The notes under the pieces were generated by a model. The model saw only the letters and a list, made by a program, of their open reading frames with translations. It had not been told where the DNA came from and searched no databases. 64,000 bases of DNA from Acidobacteriota bacterium (GTDB lineage Bacteria > Acidobacteriota > Terriglobia > Terriglobales > Acidobacteriaceae): NCBI GenBank assembly GCA_018268915.1, contig JAFDVQ010000006.1:248001-312000 (forward strand). Direction: 5' to 3'. Each line of letters begins with the position of its first letter. Positions within the stretch are counted from its first letter, which is position 1. The translations under genes and the position numbers were made by a program. Shown here piece by piece: positions 51,607 to 61,242 of this stretch.

Positions 51607-53661
51607 ATGCTGCTAAAACTGGTGAAGTCTTCCCTTTGCCTTGCTCTAACGTTTTCCGCGATCACTGCCACACTCGCCGCTGACACGCCTAAAAAGCGCG
51701 ACATCACTCTCGACGACCTCGCAAAGTTCCAGCGCGTCGGTGCACCCGTCATCTCTCCAGACGGCGAATGGATTCTCTACACCGTCAGCCAGGTCGACAC
51801 CAAGGAAGACAAATCCCAGACCCACCTCTGGATGGTGAAGTGGGACGGCTCCGTCCATCTGCAGCTCACCTACGGAAAAGAAGGCGCATCCGCTCCGAAG
51901 TTCAGTCCCGACGGCCGCTATATCAGCTTCATGTCCTCACGCCCGGGCACCACGAAAGGCGATCAGGTCTGGGTGATGGATCGCCGCGGCGGTGAGGCCG
52001 AACAGCTCACCAACATCACAGATCAAAACATTCAGGGATACGAGTGGGCGCCCGACTCTAAAAGGCTGCTTCTCGCTCTTCACCCCAAAGCCGAACCGGA
52101 TCCCGAAGAAGGCAAGCCGCCCGCTCCGCCAAAGCCCGTGGTCATCGACCGCTATCACTTCAAGCAGGACATCCAGGGCTACCTCCGCAACGATGCCTTC
52201 AACGCCCTTTACCTCTGGGACCTCACAACGAAAAAAGCCGAAAAGGTCACCACCAGCAAAAATGTCAACGAGAATGACGCCGCGTGGTCGCCCGACGGCA
52301 AGTGGATCGCATTCGTCAGCAACCAGGACCCCGATCCCGACCGCACCGACAACCCCGACGTCTTCATCGTGGAGCCGAAGGCAGGATCAACTCCGAAGAA
52401 GCTCACGACATGGCCCGGCCCTGACGGCGGCCATCTCGCCTGGTCGCCCGACTCCAAATCCATCGCCTACACTCAGGGCGCCAAGATTGAACTCCTCGAG
52501 TACTCGCAGGCCAAGCCTGCCGTCGTCACCATCGATGGCAAGGTCAGCTACCCCGCCGCGAAATTCGACCGAAGCGTGAACCATCCCTCTTACTCAGCGG
52601 ATGGCCACCTTTCCTACCTGGTCGCCGACGATCGCAACGAGTACCCCGCTGAAGTTGAGCTTTCGGGCAATGGCATCAAGCGGATTCTGTCCCAGCGGGG
52701 CACAGTCTTGTCCTGGGACTCGGCTAACGGCCACACCTCCGTCTCCTTCACCAGCGACAATGCGCCCCCTGAAATCTATGCTCTCGAAAACAACTCTCTC
52801 CGCAAGCTAACCACGCACAACGACGCGCTTATCGCTGAACTCAACCTCGTTCCTACCGAAGACCTCGAAGCCAAGGACAAAGAGGGTGTAGAAATTCATG
52901 GCCTGCTGACCAAACCCGCCAACTTCCAGTCGGGCACACCGGTGCCGACAATCCTCTTCATCCATGGCGGTCCCAACGGGCAGGATACGCACAGCTTCGA
53001 CTTTCTTCGTCAATGGCTGGCCACGAAAGGCTACGCAGAGCTCAACGTCAACTATCGTGGCAGCTCCGGCCGTGGGCAGGACTTCGCCAAAGCCATCGCT
53101 GCGGACTGGGGGCACTACGAAGTCGAAGATCTCCTCGCCTGCGTCGACAAAGCCGTTGCCCTTGGCGTCGCCGACCCCAACCATCTCGCTGTCACTGGCT
53201 GGAGTTACGGCGGCATCCTCACCGACTACACCGTCGCCAGCACCGACCGCTTCAAAGCCGGCATCAGCGGAGCTGGTGTGGCCAATCCCATCTCCTTCTA
53301 CGGCGTCGACCAGTACATTCAGCAATACGACAACGAACTCGGTCCACCATGGAAGAACCCCCAGCTCTACGTAAAGCTCAGCTACCCGTTCCTCGAGATC
53401 GACAAGCGAGTGCACACCCCTATGCTTTTCATGGGCGGCTCATCCGACTTCAACGTCCCCCTCATCGGCGGCGAGCAGATGTACCAGGCGCTCAAATCTC
53501 TCGGCCGTCCAACTGAGCTCATCGTCTACCCCGGCCAGTTCCACGGCTTCACCCGCCCCAGCTTCATCAAGGATCGCTACGAGCGCTGGCTAGCCTGGTG
53601 GGACAAGTACTTGAAGCCCAACACCACCCCAGCCGCTCAGCCCAATAAGCAAGCCGAATGA
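51607..53661 (+). CDS. S9-family serine peptidase (prolyl oligopeptidase / acylaminoacyl-peptidase type)
   Basis: 684 aa. Signal peptide to about residue 21 (TATLAAD), so exported. The N-terminal beta-propeller (about 35-410) has repeated VISPDGEWILY-like blades (AAWSPDGKWIAFVS, LAWSPDSKSIAY). The C-terminal alpha/beta hydrolase domain carries S533 in GWSYGG, D614 in GGSSDFN and H646 in GQFHGF, a complete triad. FIHGGPNGQ forms the oxyanion region. It cleaves short peptides, often after Pro or at blocked N-termini; it probably takes part in scavenging peptides in the periplasm. Confidence 0.95.
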   Translation: MLLKLVKSSLCLALTFSAITATLAADTPKKRDITLDDLAKFQRVGAPVISPDGEWILYTVSQVDTKEDKSQTHLWMVKWDGSVHLQLTYGKEGASAPKFSPDGRYISFMSSRPGTTKGDQVWVMDRRGGEAEQLTNITDQNIQGYEWAPDSKRLLLALHPKAEPDPEEGKPPAPPKPVVIDRYHFKQDIQGYLRNDAFNALYLWDLTTKKAEKVTTSKNVNENDAAWSPDGKWIAFVSNQDPDPDRTDNPDVFIVEPKAGSTPKKLTTWPGPDGGHLAWSPDSKSIAYTQGAKIELLEYSQAKPAVVTIDGKVSYPAAKFDRSVNHPSYSADGHLSYLVADDRNEYPAEVELSGNGIKRILSQRGTVLSWDSANGHTSVSFTSDNAPPEIYALENNSLRKLTTHNDALIAELNLVPTEDLEAKDKEGVEIHGLLTKPANFQSGTPVPTILFIHGGPNGQDTHSFDFLRQWLATKGYAELNVNYRGSSGRGQDFAKAIAADWGHYEVEDLLACVDKAVALGVADPNHLAVTGWSYGGILTDYTVASTDRFKAGISGAGVANPISFYGVDQYIQQYDNELGPPWKNPQLYVKLSYPFLEIDKRVHTPMLFMGGSSDFNVPLIGGEQMYQALKSLGRPTELIVYPGQFHGFTRPSFIKDRYERWLAWWDKYLKPNTTPAAQPNKQAE

Positions 53662-53686
53662 CAGGGACTTGCGACTGCCCAAGCGA

Positions 53687-53971
53687 TCACTCCTCGAAGG
53701 CGTTCTCTCGCCGCTTGACGGCGGATCGTCCTCTGTCGGGCATTAATTGAACGAAGGCAACAAGCGTAGCAATCGCCAACAGAACTGTGCCCGCAGCGGT
53801 CGCTATGAAGCCGGAGACCGCTGGCAAACCGGTGGTTGTGACGTCGATATGGACCGACGCTGCCGAAAACGGATAAGCGAATTGAACGCCGGTCGAGCCG
53901 TTGCAGAAGGCAAACAGCAAGGTCAATCCGACTGCGATACAAACGACGGCAATGACAAGCAGAGCCCTCAT
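53687..53971 (-). CDS. Small membrane protein, hypothetical
   Basis: 94 aa; start ATG 53971 follows GGAGG at seven bases. Two spans (about 3-22 and 45-72) separated by a short polar loop, with a charged C-terminal tail (DRGRSAVKRRENAFEE) probably in the cytoplasm. No family recognised. Convergent with the S9 peptidase, divergent from lipA. Confidence 0.65.
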   Translation of the reverse strand: MRALLVIAVVCIAVGLTLLFAFCNGSTGVQFAYPFSAASVHIDVTTTGLPAVSGFIATAAGTVLLAIATLVAFVQLMPDRGRSAVKRRENAFEE

Positions 53972-54063
53972 GCGCGGCACCTCCACATAATTAACTTCAC
54001 TTAGTAGAAGAGGCTCCGGATGCAGGAAAGGTTTCCATGCACAGCCAGATACAATGAATATCG

Positions 54064-54972
54064 ATGGAACTGGTGCAGATCCAGCCCGCGCGCCGTACCC
54101 CTGCTCCCAAGCCTGATTGGCTCAAGGCCCGCGCACCCATGGGCGAGAACTTCCATTCCCTCAAGCGTCTGGCCCGCTCTCTCGGACTCCACACTGTCTG
54201 CGAAAGCGCCCAGTGCCCCAACATTGGCGAATGCTGGCATCACAAAACGGCCACCTTCATGATGCTCGGGAATCTTTGCACACGTCGCTGTGGATTCTGC
54301 GCCGTTCCCAAAGGCCGCCCCGAGCCAATCGACCTCGACGAGCCCCGCCGCGTTGCCGAAGCCGTCGCCACCCTCGGCCTCGAACACGCAGTCATTACCA
54401 GCGTCAATCGCGACGATGATTTGATCGGTGGCGCCAGCATCTTCGCCATGGTCATCGACGAGATTCGCCGTCAAGCCACGGGCTGCCGCGTCGAAGTTCT
54501 CATCCCCGACTTCCAGGGCAACCGTGACGCTATCAAGATCGTCGTCGACGCCAAACCCGAAGTCCTGAATCACAACACAGAATCCGTTCCGCGTCTCTAT
54601 CGCGCCGTCCGCTCCGGAGCCCGCTACGAGCGCACCCTCGAACTGCTGCGCTACGCGAAGGAACTGAATCCCTCAGGCGTTACGAAGTCCGGCGTAATGG
54701 TGGGTCTCGGCGAGGAGACGCACGAACTCCTCGCAATCTTCCAAGATCTCGCCTCCGTCAACTGCGACATCCTCACCATCGGACAGTACCTGCGCCCCTC
54801 GCGCGATCACCTGCCGATGGCTCGCCTCTATACACCCCGGGAATTTGCCGAGCTAAAAACTGAAGCTCTTCGCATGGGCTTCCGCCACGTCGAGTCCGGT
54901 CCGCTTGTGCGCTCCAGCTACCACGCCCACGAACAGGCCGCAGCTACGGGCATTTCCGCCGTCGCCATGTAA
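54064..54972 (+). CDS. lipA: Lipoyl synthase
   Basis: 302 aa. This radical SAM enzyme inserts two sulfurs into octanoyl groups on lipoyl domains. Both iron-sulfur sites are complete: auxiliary cluster C46-x4-C51-x5-C57 (CESAQCPNIGEC) and the radical SAM C72-x3-C76-x2-C79 (CTRRCGFC). The C-terminal RSSYHA holds the Ser that ligates the auxiliary cluster. It fits functionally with gcvT about 3 kb downstream, because the glycine cleavage H protein is lipoylated. Followed after 54 bp by frr. Confidence 0.96.
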   Translation: MELVQIQPARRTPAPKPDWLKARAPMGENFHSLKRLARSLGLHTVCESAQCPNIGECWHHKTATFMMLGNLCTRRCGFCAVPKGRPEPIDLDEPRRVAEAVATLGLEHAVITSVNRDDDLIGGASIFAMVIDEIRRQATGCRVEVLIPDFQGNRDAIKIVVDAKPEVLNHNTESVPRLYRAVRSGARYERTLELLRYAKELNPSGVTKSGVMVGLGEETHELLAIFQDLASVNCDILTIGQYLRPSRDHLPMARLYTPREFAELKTEALRMGFRHVESGPLVRSSYHAHEQAAATGISAVAM

Positions 54973-55026
54973 CTCGGTGGCAGGTTGTAGAATAGCCGTT
55001 GGCAATTGATTCAATGGGGGTTGAAT

Positions 55027-55614
55027 ATGGCTGGCTCGTTTATGGCAGGCAACGCGGCAACGAAATCACTCTATGCCGATCTAAAGCGGCGCATGGACCA
55101 GGCAGTCGCCGGCTTCCAGTCCAACCTCGCTTCCACGCGCACTGGCCGCGCCAGTGCGCACATGCTCGACGCCATCAAGGTCGACTACTACGGAACGCCC
55201 ACCCCCATCACCCAGATGGCCCAGGTTTCGACACCCGAAGCGCAGACCATCCTCATCCAGCCCTACGATCCCTCCATCATCAAGGAGATCGAAAAGGCCA
55301 TCCAGACCTCCGATCTCGGATTCAACCCGTTGTCTGACGGCAAGCTGATTCGCGTTCCTGTCCCGCCCATGACGGAAGAGCGCCGCCGTGACGTGGTCAA
55401 GCATCTCAATCGGGTACTCGAAGAGCACCGCACTGCCGTTCGCAACGTCCGCCGCGATGGCAACGATGCGCTGAAGAAGCTTGCCAAGGACAAAAAGGTC
55501 AGCGAAGACGAAGAGAAGCGCGCCATGGAAGAAGTTCAGAAAATGACCGACGAAGAAATCCGTCGCATGGAAGAGCTCTCGCGCAAGAAGGAAGCCGAAG
55601 TCATGCAGATCTGA
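55027..55614 (+). CDS. frr: Ribosome recycling factor
   Basis: 195 aa from ATG 55027, with GGGGG seven bases upstream; an earlier in-frame ATT and a later ATG (55042) are less likely. It splits the post-termination ribosome together with EF-G. Family blocks: LASTRTGRASAHMLDAIKVD, YYGTPTPITQMAQVSTPEAQ, IRVPVPPMTEERRRDVVKHL and VRNVRRDGNDALKKLAK. Full length. Ends at a strong terminator. Confidence 0.95.
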   Translation: MAGSFMAGNAATKSLYADLKRRMDQAVAGFQSNLASTRTGRASAHMLDAIKVDYYGTPTPITQMAQVSTPEAQTILIQPYDPSIIKEIEKAIQTSDLGFNPLSDGKLIRVPVPPMTEERRRDVVKHLNRVLEEHRTAVRNVRRDGNDALKKLAKDKKVSEDEEKRAMEEVQKMTDEEIRRMEELSRKKEAEVMQI

Positions 55615-55632
55615 GGGTCGCCTCAATTTGCG

Positions 55633-55665
55633 GAAAAGAGCGGAGCCCTTGGTTCCGCTCTTTTC
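55633..55665 (+). terminator. Rho-independent terminator after frr
   Basis: Perfect 12-bp stem GAAAAGAGCGGA / TCCGCTCTTTTC with a 9-base loop, starting 19 bases after the frr stop and followed by TTT. The T4 near the end of the right arm gives the required U-rich tract. Confidence 0.85.
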
Positions 55666-55684
55666 TTTGCATCGCTTCATAGTC

Positions 55685-56242
55685 ATGGAGCATCCCCTGC
55701 CTATGGCCCACAACCTCTCCGATACTATCGCGCTTCTGGAGCGCACACCCGCTGCTTTGAATGCGCTGCTGCGCGATCTCCCGGATTCCTGGACCAAACG
55801 CAACGAAGGCGAAGGCACCTTTACCGTCCCCGATGTAGTCGGCCACCTAATCTACGCCGACAAGGAAGACTGGCTTCCACGCGCGCGCCGCATTCTGGAG
55901 CACGGCGAATCAAAACCATTCGATGCCTTCGATCGCTGGGGCCACGTCGAAGCCTGTCGCGGGAAATCTCTTCCCCAACTCCTGGAAGAGTTCACGCGTA
56001 TCCGTGCCGTCTGCCTGCAGGAACTTCGCTCCCTGAAGCTGCAGCCCGATCAATTAGAGCAGTCTGGATGCCACCCTTCACTCGGCAGGGTCAAACTATC
56101 AGAGCTTCTCGCCACCTGGGCCGCTCATGACCTGACTCATATGCATCAGATCTCCCGCATCATGGCAGCCAGCTACCGCGACGAAGTCGGTCCCTTCGCT
56201 GCCTTTCTCGGGGTCCTCAAATGCAATGGGCACGGCGGATGA
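55685..56242 (+). CDS. DinB-like protein
   Basis: 185 aa from ATG 55685; ATG 55703 (MAHNLSDTIALLERTP) is equally possible. Helical DinB-type fold: GEGTFTVPDVVGHLIYADKE has the first His, and LATWAAHDLTHMHQISRIMA carries the HxxxH pair, giving a plausible three-His metal site. This matches the DinB_2-type group. No signal peptide. It follows the frr terminator and is convergent with GH76. Function unknown. Confidence 0.82.
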   Translation: MEHPLPMAHNLSDTIALLERTPAALNALLRDLPDSWTKRNEGEGTFTVPDVVGHLIYADKEDWLPRARRILEHGESKPFDAFDRWGHVEACRGKSLPQLLEEFTRIRAVCLQELRSLKLQPDQLEQSGCHPSLGRVKLSELLATWAAHDLTHMHQISRIMAASYRDEVGPFAAFLGVLKCNGHGG

Positions 56243-56260
56243 AAATTCGGAAATCGACGC

Positions 56261-57370
56261 TCAGCGTTCTTTCAATGCGGCTGCGGCGACCATTGCGTCT
56301 GCACCACAGCTCTGCGTGCTCGCATTCACAGCACCACGCGGCACACTCCAGCTAGCCCCGATCTCATGCTCCGGCGCCTTCATCCCTTCCCAGACACTCT
56401 CCGCATTCTTCAGGATGAACTCCCGGTAGCTCTCGCTCGGCGCCACCCCGTAGAGGTAGCCGAGATTCCGCATGAAGATGCCCTTGAACTGCGTGCCATC
56501 TGCTCCGCAATCGGGCTCGCATGGCTCGTGCAGAAGCCCCTGCTTGTCGACTAGCACAGCACTCGCCAGCGTTGCGCTCGCAATCGCCTTCGCCTCGTCC
56601 AGCAGCTTCGTCTCATGCGTTTGCCCATAGAGCTCCGCAAGGCCGCCGAGAACAACACCCTGGTTGTAGGTCCAGGTCGTCTTGTGGTTGTTCACGCACT
56701 TCTCATCGAGCCCATCATTGATCTGATGATCAGAGTTGATCATCCCGGTATTCGCGAACCATTTCCACTCGCGCTGCGCCCAGTCGAGATACCGCGCTTT
56801 CTCTTTTTCGTCAGTGCTTCGTGCTGCTAAATGCGCTGCAACCGACAGGAACAGCTCATTCGCAATTGCATTCTTGTATTTCCGCTCCTTGCTCCACCAA
56901 ATTCCACCGGAGCACGTCTCGTCCCATCCTCCTGACATATCCGCAAAGATCGACGCCGCCATGTCGAGATACCGCCGCTCATGCGTGATGTCATACACAT
57001 CTACCCAAGCCAGCGCCCACCAGCCTTCGTCATCGTAGTAGTCATTCAGGAATCCAGCGCTGGTCTTCTGCGCTGCGGAGAATGCAATCGGAAACGCATC
57101 TGCGAACTGATCGTCGCCCGTCACGCGTGAGTAATCGGCCAGCGTAGTGATCGCATTCGCCGAATTCCACCACCCAGTCGTTCGATACAGACCCGTCTTC
57201 GGCTCGAACCACGATTGCAGCGTCTTGATCCCGAAAGCAGCTTTCTCCTGAGCGGAAGGAGCCTTCTTCTGAGACCTGTCGGCTTCCTGACCCCACGCGC
57301 TGGATCCAGAGACGAGACCGCAAACAATCAGCGCGCTAACGACAACCCTTCTCAGCTCCGAAGCACCCAT
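56261..57370 (-). CDS. Exported glycoside hydrolase family 76 protein (alpha-1,6-mannanase-like)
   Basis: 369 aa. Signal peptide to about residue 27 (SSAWGQ). The (alpha/alpha)6 barrel of GH76 has the catalytic Asp pair D113-D114 in YYDDEGWWALAW followed by VDVYDITHERRYLD. CSGGIWWSKERKYKNAIANE and TWTYNQGVVLGGLAELY are further family blocks. GH76 enzymes cut alpha-1,6-mannan such as the fungal cell-wall backbone. The ATG directly follows the TAG of gcvT with no spacer, so the gene is read from the same transcript as a glycine-cleavage gene, an unusual pairing. Confidence 0.9.
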   Translation of the reverse strand: MGASELRRVVVSALIVCGLVSGSSAWGQEADRSQKKAPSAQEKAAFGIKTLQSWFEPKTGLYRTTGWWNSANAITTLADYSRVTGDDQFADAFPIAFSAAQKTSAGFLNDYYDDEGWWALAWVDVYDITHERRYLDMAASIFADMSGGWDETCSGGIWWSKERKYKNAIANELFLSVAAHLAARSTDEKEKARYLDWAQREWKWFANTGMINSDHQINDGLDEKCVNNHKTTWTYNQGVVLGGLAELYGQTHETKLLDEAKAIASATLASAVLVDKQGLLHEPCEPDCGADGTQFKGIFMRNLGYLYGVAPSESYREFILKNAESVWEGMKAPEHEIGASWSVPRGAVNASTQSCGADAMVAAAALKER

Positions 57371-58525
57371 CTACTTCTTCGCCCGCTTGTAGAAAGGCAG
57401 GGGTACCTGCTTCGCCCGCACGCGATTTCCTCTCACATCCACCAGTACATCTGTTCCGCTAGTCGCCACCGCTGTCGGCACAAGCGCCATCGCAATGTTC
57501 GTCTTCAAGAACGGTGCTGGCGATCCCGAAGTGATCTGCCCAATTGGGTCGCCCTCGAGCGAAAACACGGGATACCCATCGCGCCCAATCCCTCGTTCCA
57601 CCATCTCCAGCCCGATAATTTTTCTCTTCGGTCCGCCCTCTGCCTGAACCTTAGCCAGCGCCTCGCGCCCGATGAACTCTCCTTTGTCCATCTTCAGCCA
57701 GCGTTCCAGGCCCCCTTCGAACACATTAATCTCATCCGATATCTCATGCCCGTAAAGACTCATCCCGGCCTCAAGCCGTAGAGTGTTACGGGCACCGAGC
57801 CCGCAAGGCCGAATCCCGAACGATGCGCCCGCTTCGAGCAACGCATTCCAAACCTTTACTGTCGTCTGCTCATCGCTCGGAATATAGACTTCAAACCCGT
57901 CCTCGCCGCTATACCCGGTTCGCGCAATCAGGACGTTGTTCACACCCGCGACCTGTCCCCACGTAAACCAGTAGTTCTTGATGGCGCTCAGATCTGTCTT
58001 GGTCAGCTTCTCCAGCGTCTCCTGTGATCGCGGACCCTGAAGCGCCAGCTGCGAGTAGTAGCTGGAGTAATCCGACAAATGGATTCCGGGAAATCCGCCG
58101 ACCTGCTGCCGGATCCACGCGTAGTCCTTGTCCTTCGTTCCCGCGTTCACAACGAGCAGGAAGTCGTTGTCACCCAGTCGATGCACCAGAATGTCATCGA
58201 CAAACGCTCCTTGCGGATTCAACAGAGCTGAATAATGCGCCTGCCCATCCTTCAGCTTCGAAGCATCGTTCATCGTGATCCGCTGCACGGCAGCCAGCGA
58301 TCCCGGCCCGCGAAACTGAATCTCGCCCATATGGCTCACGTCGAAGAGACCAACCGCCGTTCGCACCGCCATGTGCTCCGCAATCAGCCCACCGCCGGGA
58401 CACGGATACTCGACCGGCATATCCCACCCGCCGAAGTCCACCATCTTGGCCTTCAAAGCCCGATGGGTTGCATTCAGTGCCGTCTTCTGCAGTGCTGGCG
58501 CGACCGGTGCTGCTGGAGTGCTCAT
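57371..58525 (-). CDS. gcvT: Glycine cleavage system T protein (aminomethyltransferase)
   Basis: 384 aa with AGAGG ahead of ATG. It transfers the methylene group from the H-protein-bound aminomethyl moiety to tetrahydrofolate, releasing ammonia. Family blocks: [42 protein letters not shown] with the catalytic Asp, [28 protein letters not shown] and [20 protein letters not shown]. gcvH and gcvP are not in the window. I see no glycine riboswitch signature in the 170 bp upstream. Confidence 0.96.
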   Translation of the reverse strand: MSTPAAPVAPALQKTALNATHRALKAKMVDFGGWDMPVEYPCPGGGLIAEHMAVRTAVGLFDVSHMGEIQFRGPGSLAAVQRITMNDASKLKDGQAHYSALLNPQGAFVDDILVHRLGDNDFLLVVNAGTKDKDYAWIRQQVGGFPGIHLSDYSSYYSQLALQGPRSQETLEKLTKTDLSAIKNYWFTWGQVAGVNNVLIARTGYSGEDGFEVYIPSDEQTTVKVWNALLEAGASFGIRPCGLGARNTLRLEAGMSLYGHEISDEINVFEGGLERWLKMDKGEFIGREALAKVQAEGGPKRKIIGLEMVERGIGRDGYPVFSLEGDPIGQITSGSPAPFLKTNIAMALVPTAVATSGTDVLVDVRGNRVRAKQVPLPFYKRAKK

Positions 58526-58695
58526 CGAAAGAACCTCTTCTCCAAACTCTGCTCTACCTTCTCAACGATAGGGATCACACCGAGGCCCGGTCAAACCGCC
58601 AACCAGATCAGTTCAAGGGTGGTCAAAATACTCGCTTCACGCTCTATCAGGCTCCTCGCGCTCTAAAATCCAAGTCAAGTTTGGGGGGTTGAAGA

Positions 58696-58869
58696 GTGAA
58701 CCCGTTTCGCGGAATTCTCATGATCGCCGCCGCCGCCATCGCCTTCTGGCGCGGCTGGCAGATTCACAGCGGCCGCTACGCCTGGATGGCATATGGCCTC
58801 GCGCTAATTGCTCTTGGTCTCGCAGCCTGGCATTTTGGGAGCGCAAAGCGACGTTCCTCTGACGAATAG
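58696..58869 (+). CDS. Small membrane protein, hypothetical (57 aa)
   Basis: GTG 58696 is preceded by a G6 run and GAAGA, a good binding site. 57 residues: span one about 6-18 (GILMIAAAAIAFW), a short polar loop (RGWQIHSGRYAW), span two about 31-46 (MAYGLALIALGLAAWHF), and a charged tail (SAKRRSSDE). A helical hairpin in the membrane is likely. Coding composition fits. No family recognised. Confidence 0.7.
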   Translation: MNPFRGILMIAAAAIAFWRGWQIHSGRYAWMAYGLALIALGLAAWHFGSAKRRSSDE

Positions 58870-58942
58870 CAGTACCCACCGGCAGGTAAAAAACTCCGGG
58901 CACACGGAAAGCATCTAACAATCGCTTATATCTCTCTACAGA

Positions 58943-60739
58943 ATGAAGAACGCAGCTCATCTGCCTGTTGCCACTGAAGTCCGCGCCCCGATTGCGGGAC
59001 CTGCCGAGGTTTGGCGCGCATCCAGGATCTGGTTGGTTCCCTACGTGCTCATCGCCCTTACGGCGATCTTTCTTCTACCTCGCCTGGTGCCCACCGCACC
59101 GTCGGCATCCGACTCCTACCTCTTCGGCTACAACAATCGCCTCGGAATCCTCCTGCTTCTCTTCTTCATCGCGCTCGGAGTATTTCTTACCCGCGGCTTC
59201 AATTTTCAATCGCCAAAGACGTCGAATCCAGTCCCTCTTCCTCGCTGGATGCTTCCCGTCTCTCTACTTCTCGTGGCTCTCGGATGCGCCGCGATGTACA
59301 TCGTTGCCGGCCGCTATCACGGCTTCGGGGAGTCCTACTACCTCATCGATCGCATCGCCCTCCTCGATCAAGGCCGCGCGCCCTATCGCGAAATCGAATT
59401 CGTCTACGGGCCCGCGCAACTCTATGGGCCACTCTTCCTTCGTCATCTTCTCCATCTCGGAGTCGGCGACGCCTACTATCTTTTCTGGACGCTCAGCTAT
59501 CTCGTAGGCGCCTACCTGCTCTTCAAGTGCATCGACGAGATCCGCTTCCCTTCTCCTGCAAAGCCTGCAATCTATGTGATGATCTATGCCGCGGGCCTCT
59601 TTGCAACGATTCGCATGGGTACGAACTACACCTTCCTGCGCTACGCACTTCCTCTCTACTTTGTCGTGAAGTTAAACTCGCGTTTCCGCGACGCCCGGCC
59701 AGCCCGCATTGTCTTCGATGTATTCGTGTGCAGCGCCTTCGGCGCTCTACTTGTTCTCTCGTCGCCCGAGACTGCGGTTGGCTTCTGCTTTGCCAGTGGC
59801 TGCATTGCCCTATTCTGCCGACCCACAGCTCTCTCGAAAAGGCTGCTCACTTCGGTTCTGCTAGTCGTTGCTTACGGCGTCATCTTTGCGATTGCCCACA
59901 AATTTCACATCCTCGACGCGATGCTCGCCGACGGCGGCGGAGCCATCAACTTCCCCATCGTTCCCGGCCTGACCAACCTCGTCTACTTCGTTGCCCTCTT
60001 CATCACCGCCTGCTGGCTATATCGCACCTTCCGGAACCGCTCGATGGACGACCCCACTCTCGGCCTGCTCTTCTTCTCGATACCGATGATTGCCGCGGCT
60101 CTCGGACGCTGCGATCCCAGCCACGTCTTCTGGAATGGCCTCGCCACTTTCCTCATAAGCCTGCTTTACATGTCGCTCTTGAAGAGAGGCTGGGTCGTAT
60201 ACGCGCTTGCATACCTGCTCTTCGTATTCCTCGCTCCCAATCTCTCGGAGCTCTACCTCTTCGTTCCCCAACTCCGTTCCGCTCGCTTTTTCGACAAGCA
60301 TCCCGAGGTCCGCCCCCCCGAGGACAAGGTCCGGTCCTTCCTCGCCATGTGGCCCGGCAATTACGTCGCTCCCTTCGGATTCCGTCCGGACGGCTTCGGC
60401 ACATACCAATCTCCGCGCATCGAATACGGCCGCTTCGAAGATGTCATCAACGTGAGCATGCCCCACTCGATCCATCAGAAGATCAGCGAGATGAGTTCCA
60501 ACCCCGACCGGGCGCTCATCCTGCCCGCCGGACCTGAAGGCTATTGCATCCCGAACACAATCGCCGAGAGGCACTACCTCCAGTTACTTCTTCTCTCCCC
60601 TTACATCGGCAGGGTCAAACACACCGACTCACCCCGCCAGGAGGTATGCCGGTACATCACCGAACACTATCGCAAAGTGGTTGAGCCATCCCAGGAAACC
60701 TGGTGGTATGGCATCTGGGCCCCCTCAAATACTCATTGA
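58943..60739 (+). CDS. Polytopic membrane protein, glycosyltransferase-39-like
   Basis: 598 aa. About 11 hydrophobic spans between residues 28 and 440, then a soluble C-terminal domain of about 150 residues ending in WYGIWAPSNTH. The first long loop has YYLIDRIALLDQGRAPYREI followed by EFVYGPAQLYGP. The DxGxxPYxD/E pattern in such a loop is typical of GT-C fold transferases that use lipid-linked sugars (the Asp/Glu are candidate catalytic residues). Gene context gives no pathway. Assignment as GT-C is by motif and topology only. Confidence 0.75.
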   Translation: MKNAAHLPVATEVRAPIAGPAEVWRASRIWLVPYVLIALTAIFLLPRLVPTAPSASDSYLFGYNNRLGILLLLFFIALGVFLTRGFNFQSPKTSNPVPLPRWMLPVSLLLVALGCAAMYIVAGRYHGFGESYYLIDRIALLDQGRAPYREIEFVYGPAQLYGPLFLRHLLHLGVGDAYYLFWTLSYLVGAYLLFKCIDEIRFPSPAKPAIYVMIYAAGLFATIRMGTNYTFLRYALPLYFVVKLNSRFRDARPARIVFDVFVCSAFGALLVLSSPETAVGFCFASGCIALFCRPTALSKRLLTSVLLVVAYGVIFAIAHKFHILDAMLADGGGAINFPIVPGLTNLVYFVALFITACWLYRTFRNRSMDDPTLGLLFFSIPMIAAALGRCDPSHVFWNGLATFLISLLYMSLLKRGWVVYALAYLLFVFLAPNLSELYLFVPQLRSARFFDKHPEVRPPEDKVRSFLAMWPGNYVAPFGFRPDGFGTYQSPRIEYGRFEDVINVSMPHSIHQKISEMSSNPDRALILPAGPEGYCIPNTIAERHYLQLLLLSPYIGRVKHTDSPRQEVCRYITEHYRKVVEPSQETWWYGIWAPSNTH

Positions 60740-60802
60740 CTGTCGCGATCCTGCAGCTTGGAGAGTGTTTTCGCGCTTCTGAGAGTTTTCCTTTAGAACA
60801 GG

Positions 60803-60818
60803 GAGAACCTAGGTTCTC
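60803..60818. repeat. Perfect 16-bp palindrome between convergent genes
   Basis: GAGAACCT followed directly by AGGTTCTC, between two gene ends (60739 and 60829). No T-run, so a weak terminator at best. Confidence 0.35.
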
Positions 60819-60828
60819 GCCATGCGGC

Positions 60829-61242
60829 TTACTCTCTCTTCCGCGCTCGCCAGAAGGAGCTCGCTCCAAGATAGAGAAAAGTCACGATCACGGCCGCGGA
60901 CGCCAGAAATGTCCGGTGGTCCGGTCCGTGCTGCCAGCTTTCCCGGGTGCGCCACAGAACCGGTGCAAACACGAGCACAGGAAGCAGAAAGAACACGCTG
61001 ACAACCTCCAGCAATATCTTGCTACCCACCCTCTTGAATGGCTGGAAGAATCCCGACACGCCGCGGCCGACATTGCGCGTGGCCTGACCCGCGCTTCGTC
61101 CCCGCCCCTGCGCAGACGCGACCGTACTCTGCTGAGAGCCAACCGCTTGCGGCGTGTCCTCGCCCATAATGGCCTGTCCCGCCACGCGGCCTGCAACACG
61201 CAGCCCAATCCCAAGCACCCGTCCGATGGTCTGAGGTCTCAC
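60829..61242 (-). CDS. Membrane protein, hypothetical
   Basis: 137 aa from GTG 61242 (VRPQTIGRVLGIGLRVAG); the frame is open to an ATG at 61293 but those 17 residues look non-coding. An N-terminal amphipathic Gly/Ala/Arg region and a Gln/Ser linker are followed by a span of about 75-100 (ILLEVVSVFFLLPVLVFAPV) and a second near the end (FLASAAVIVTFLYLGASSFW), ending in RARKRE. No family recognised; the shape suggests a small conserved envelope protein. Confidence 0.65.
   Translation of the reverse strand: MRPQTIGRVLGIGLRVAGRVAGQAIMGEDTPQAVGSQQSTVASAQGRGRSAGQATRNVGRGVSGFFQPFKRVGSKILLEVVSVFFLLPVLVFAPVLWRTRESWQHGPDHRTFLASAAVIVTFLYLGASSFWRARKRE

Noticed and set aside
58526..58695. Possible glycine riboswitch ahead of gcvT
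   Set aside because: The conserved glycine-aptamer blocks were not found; the region has no matching stems.
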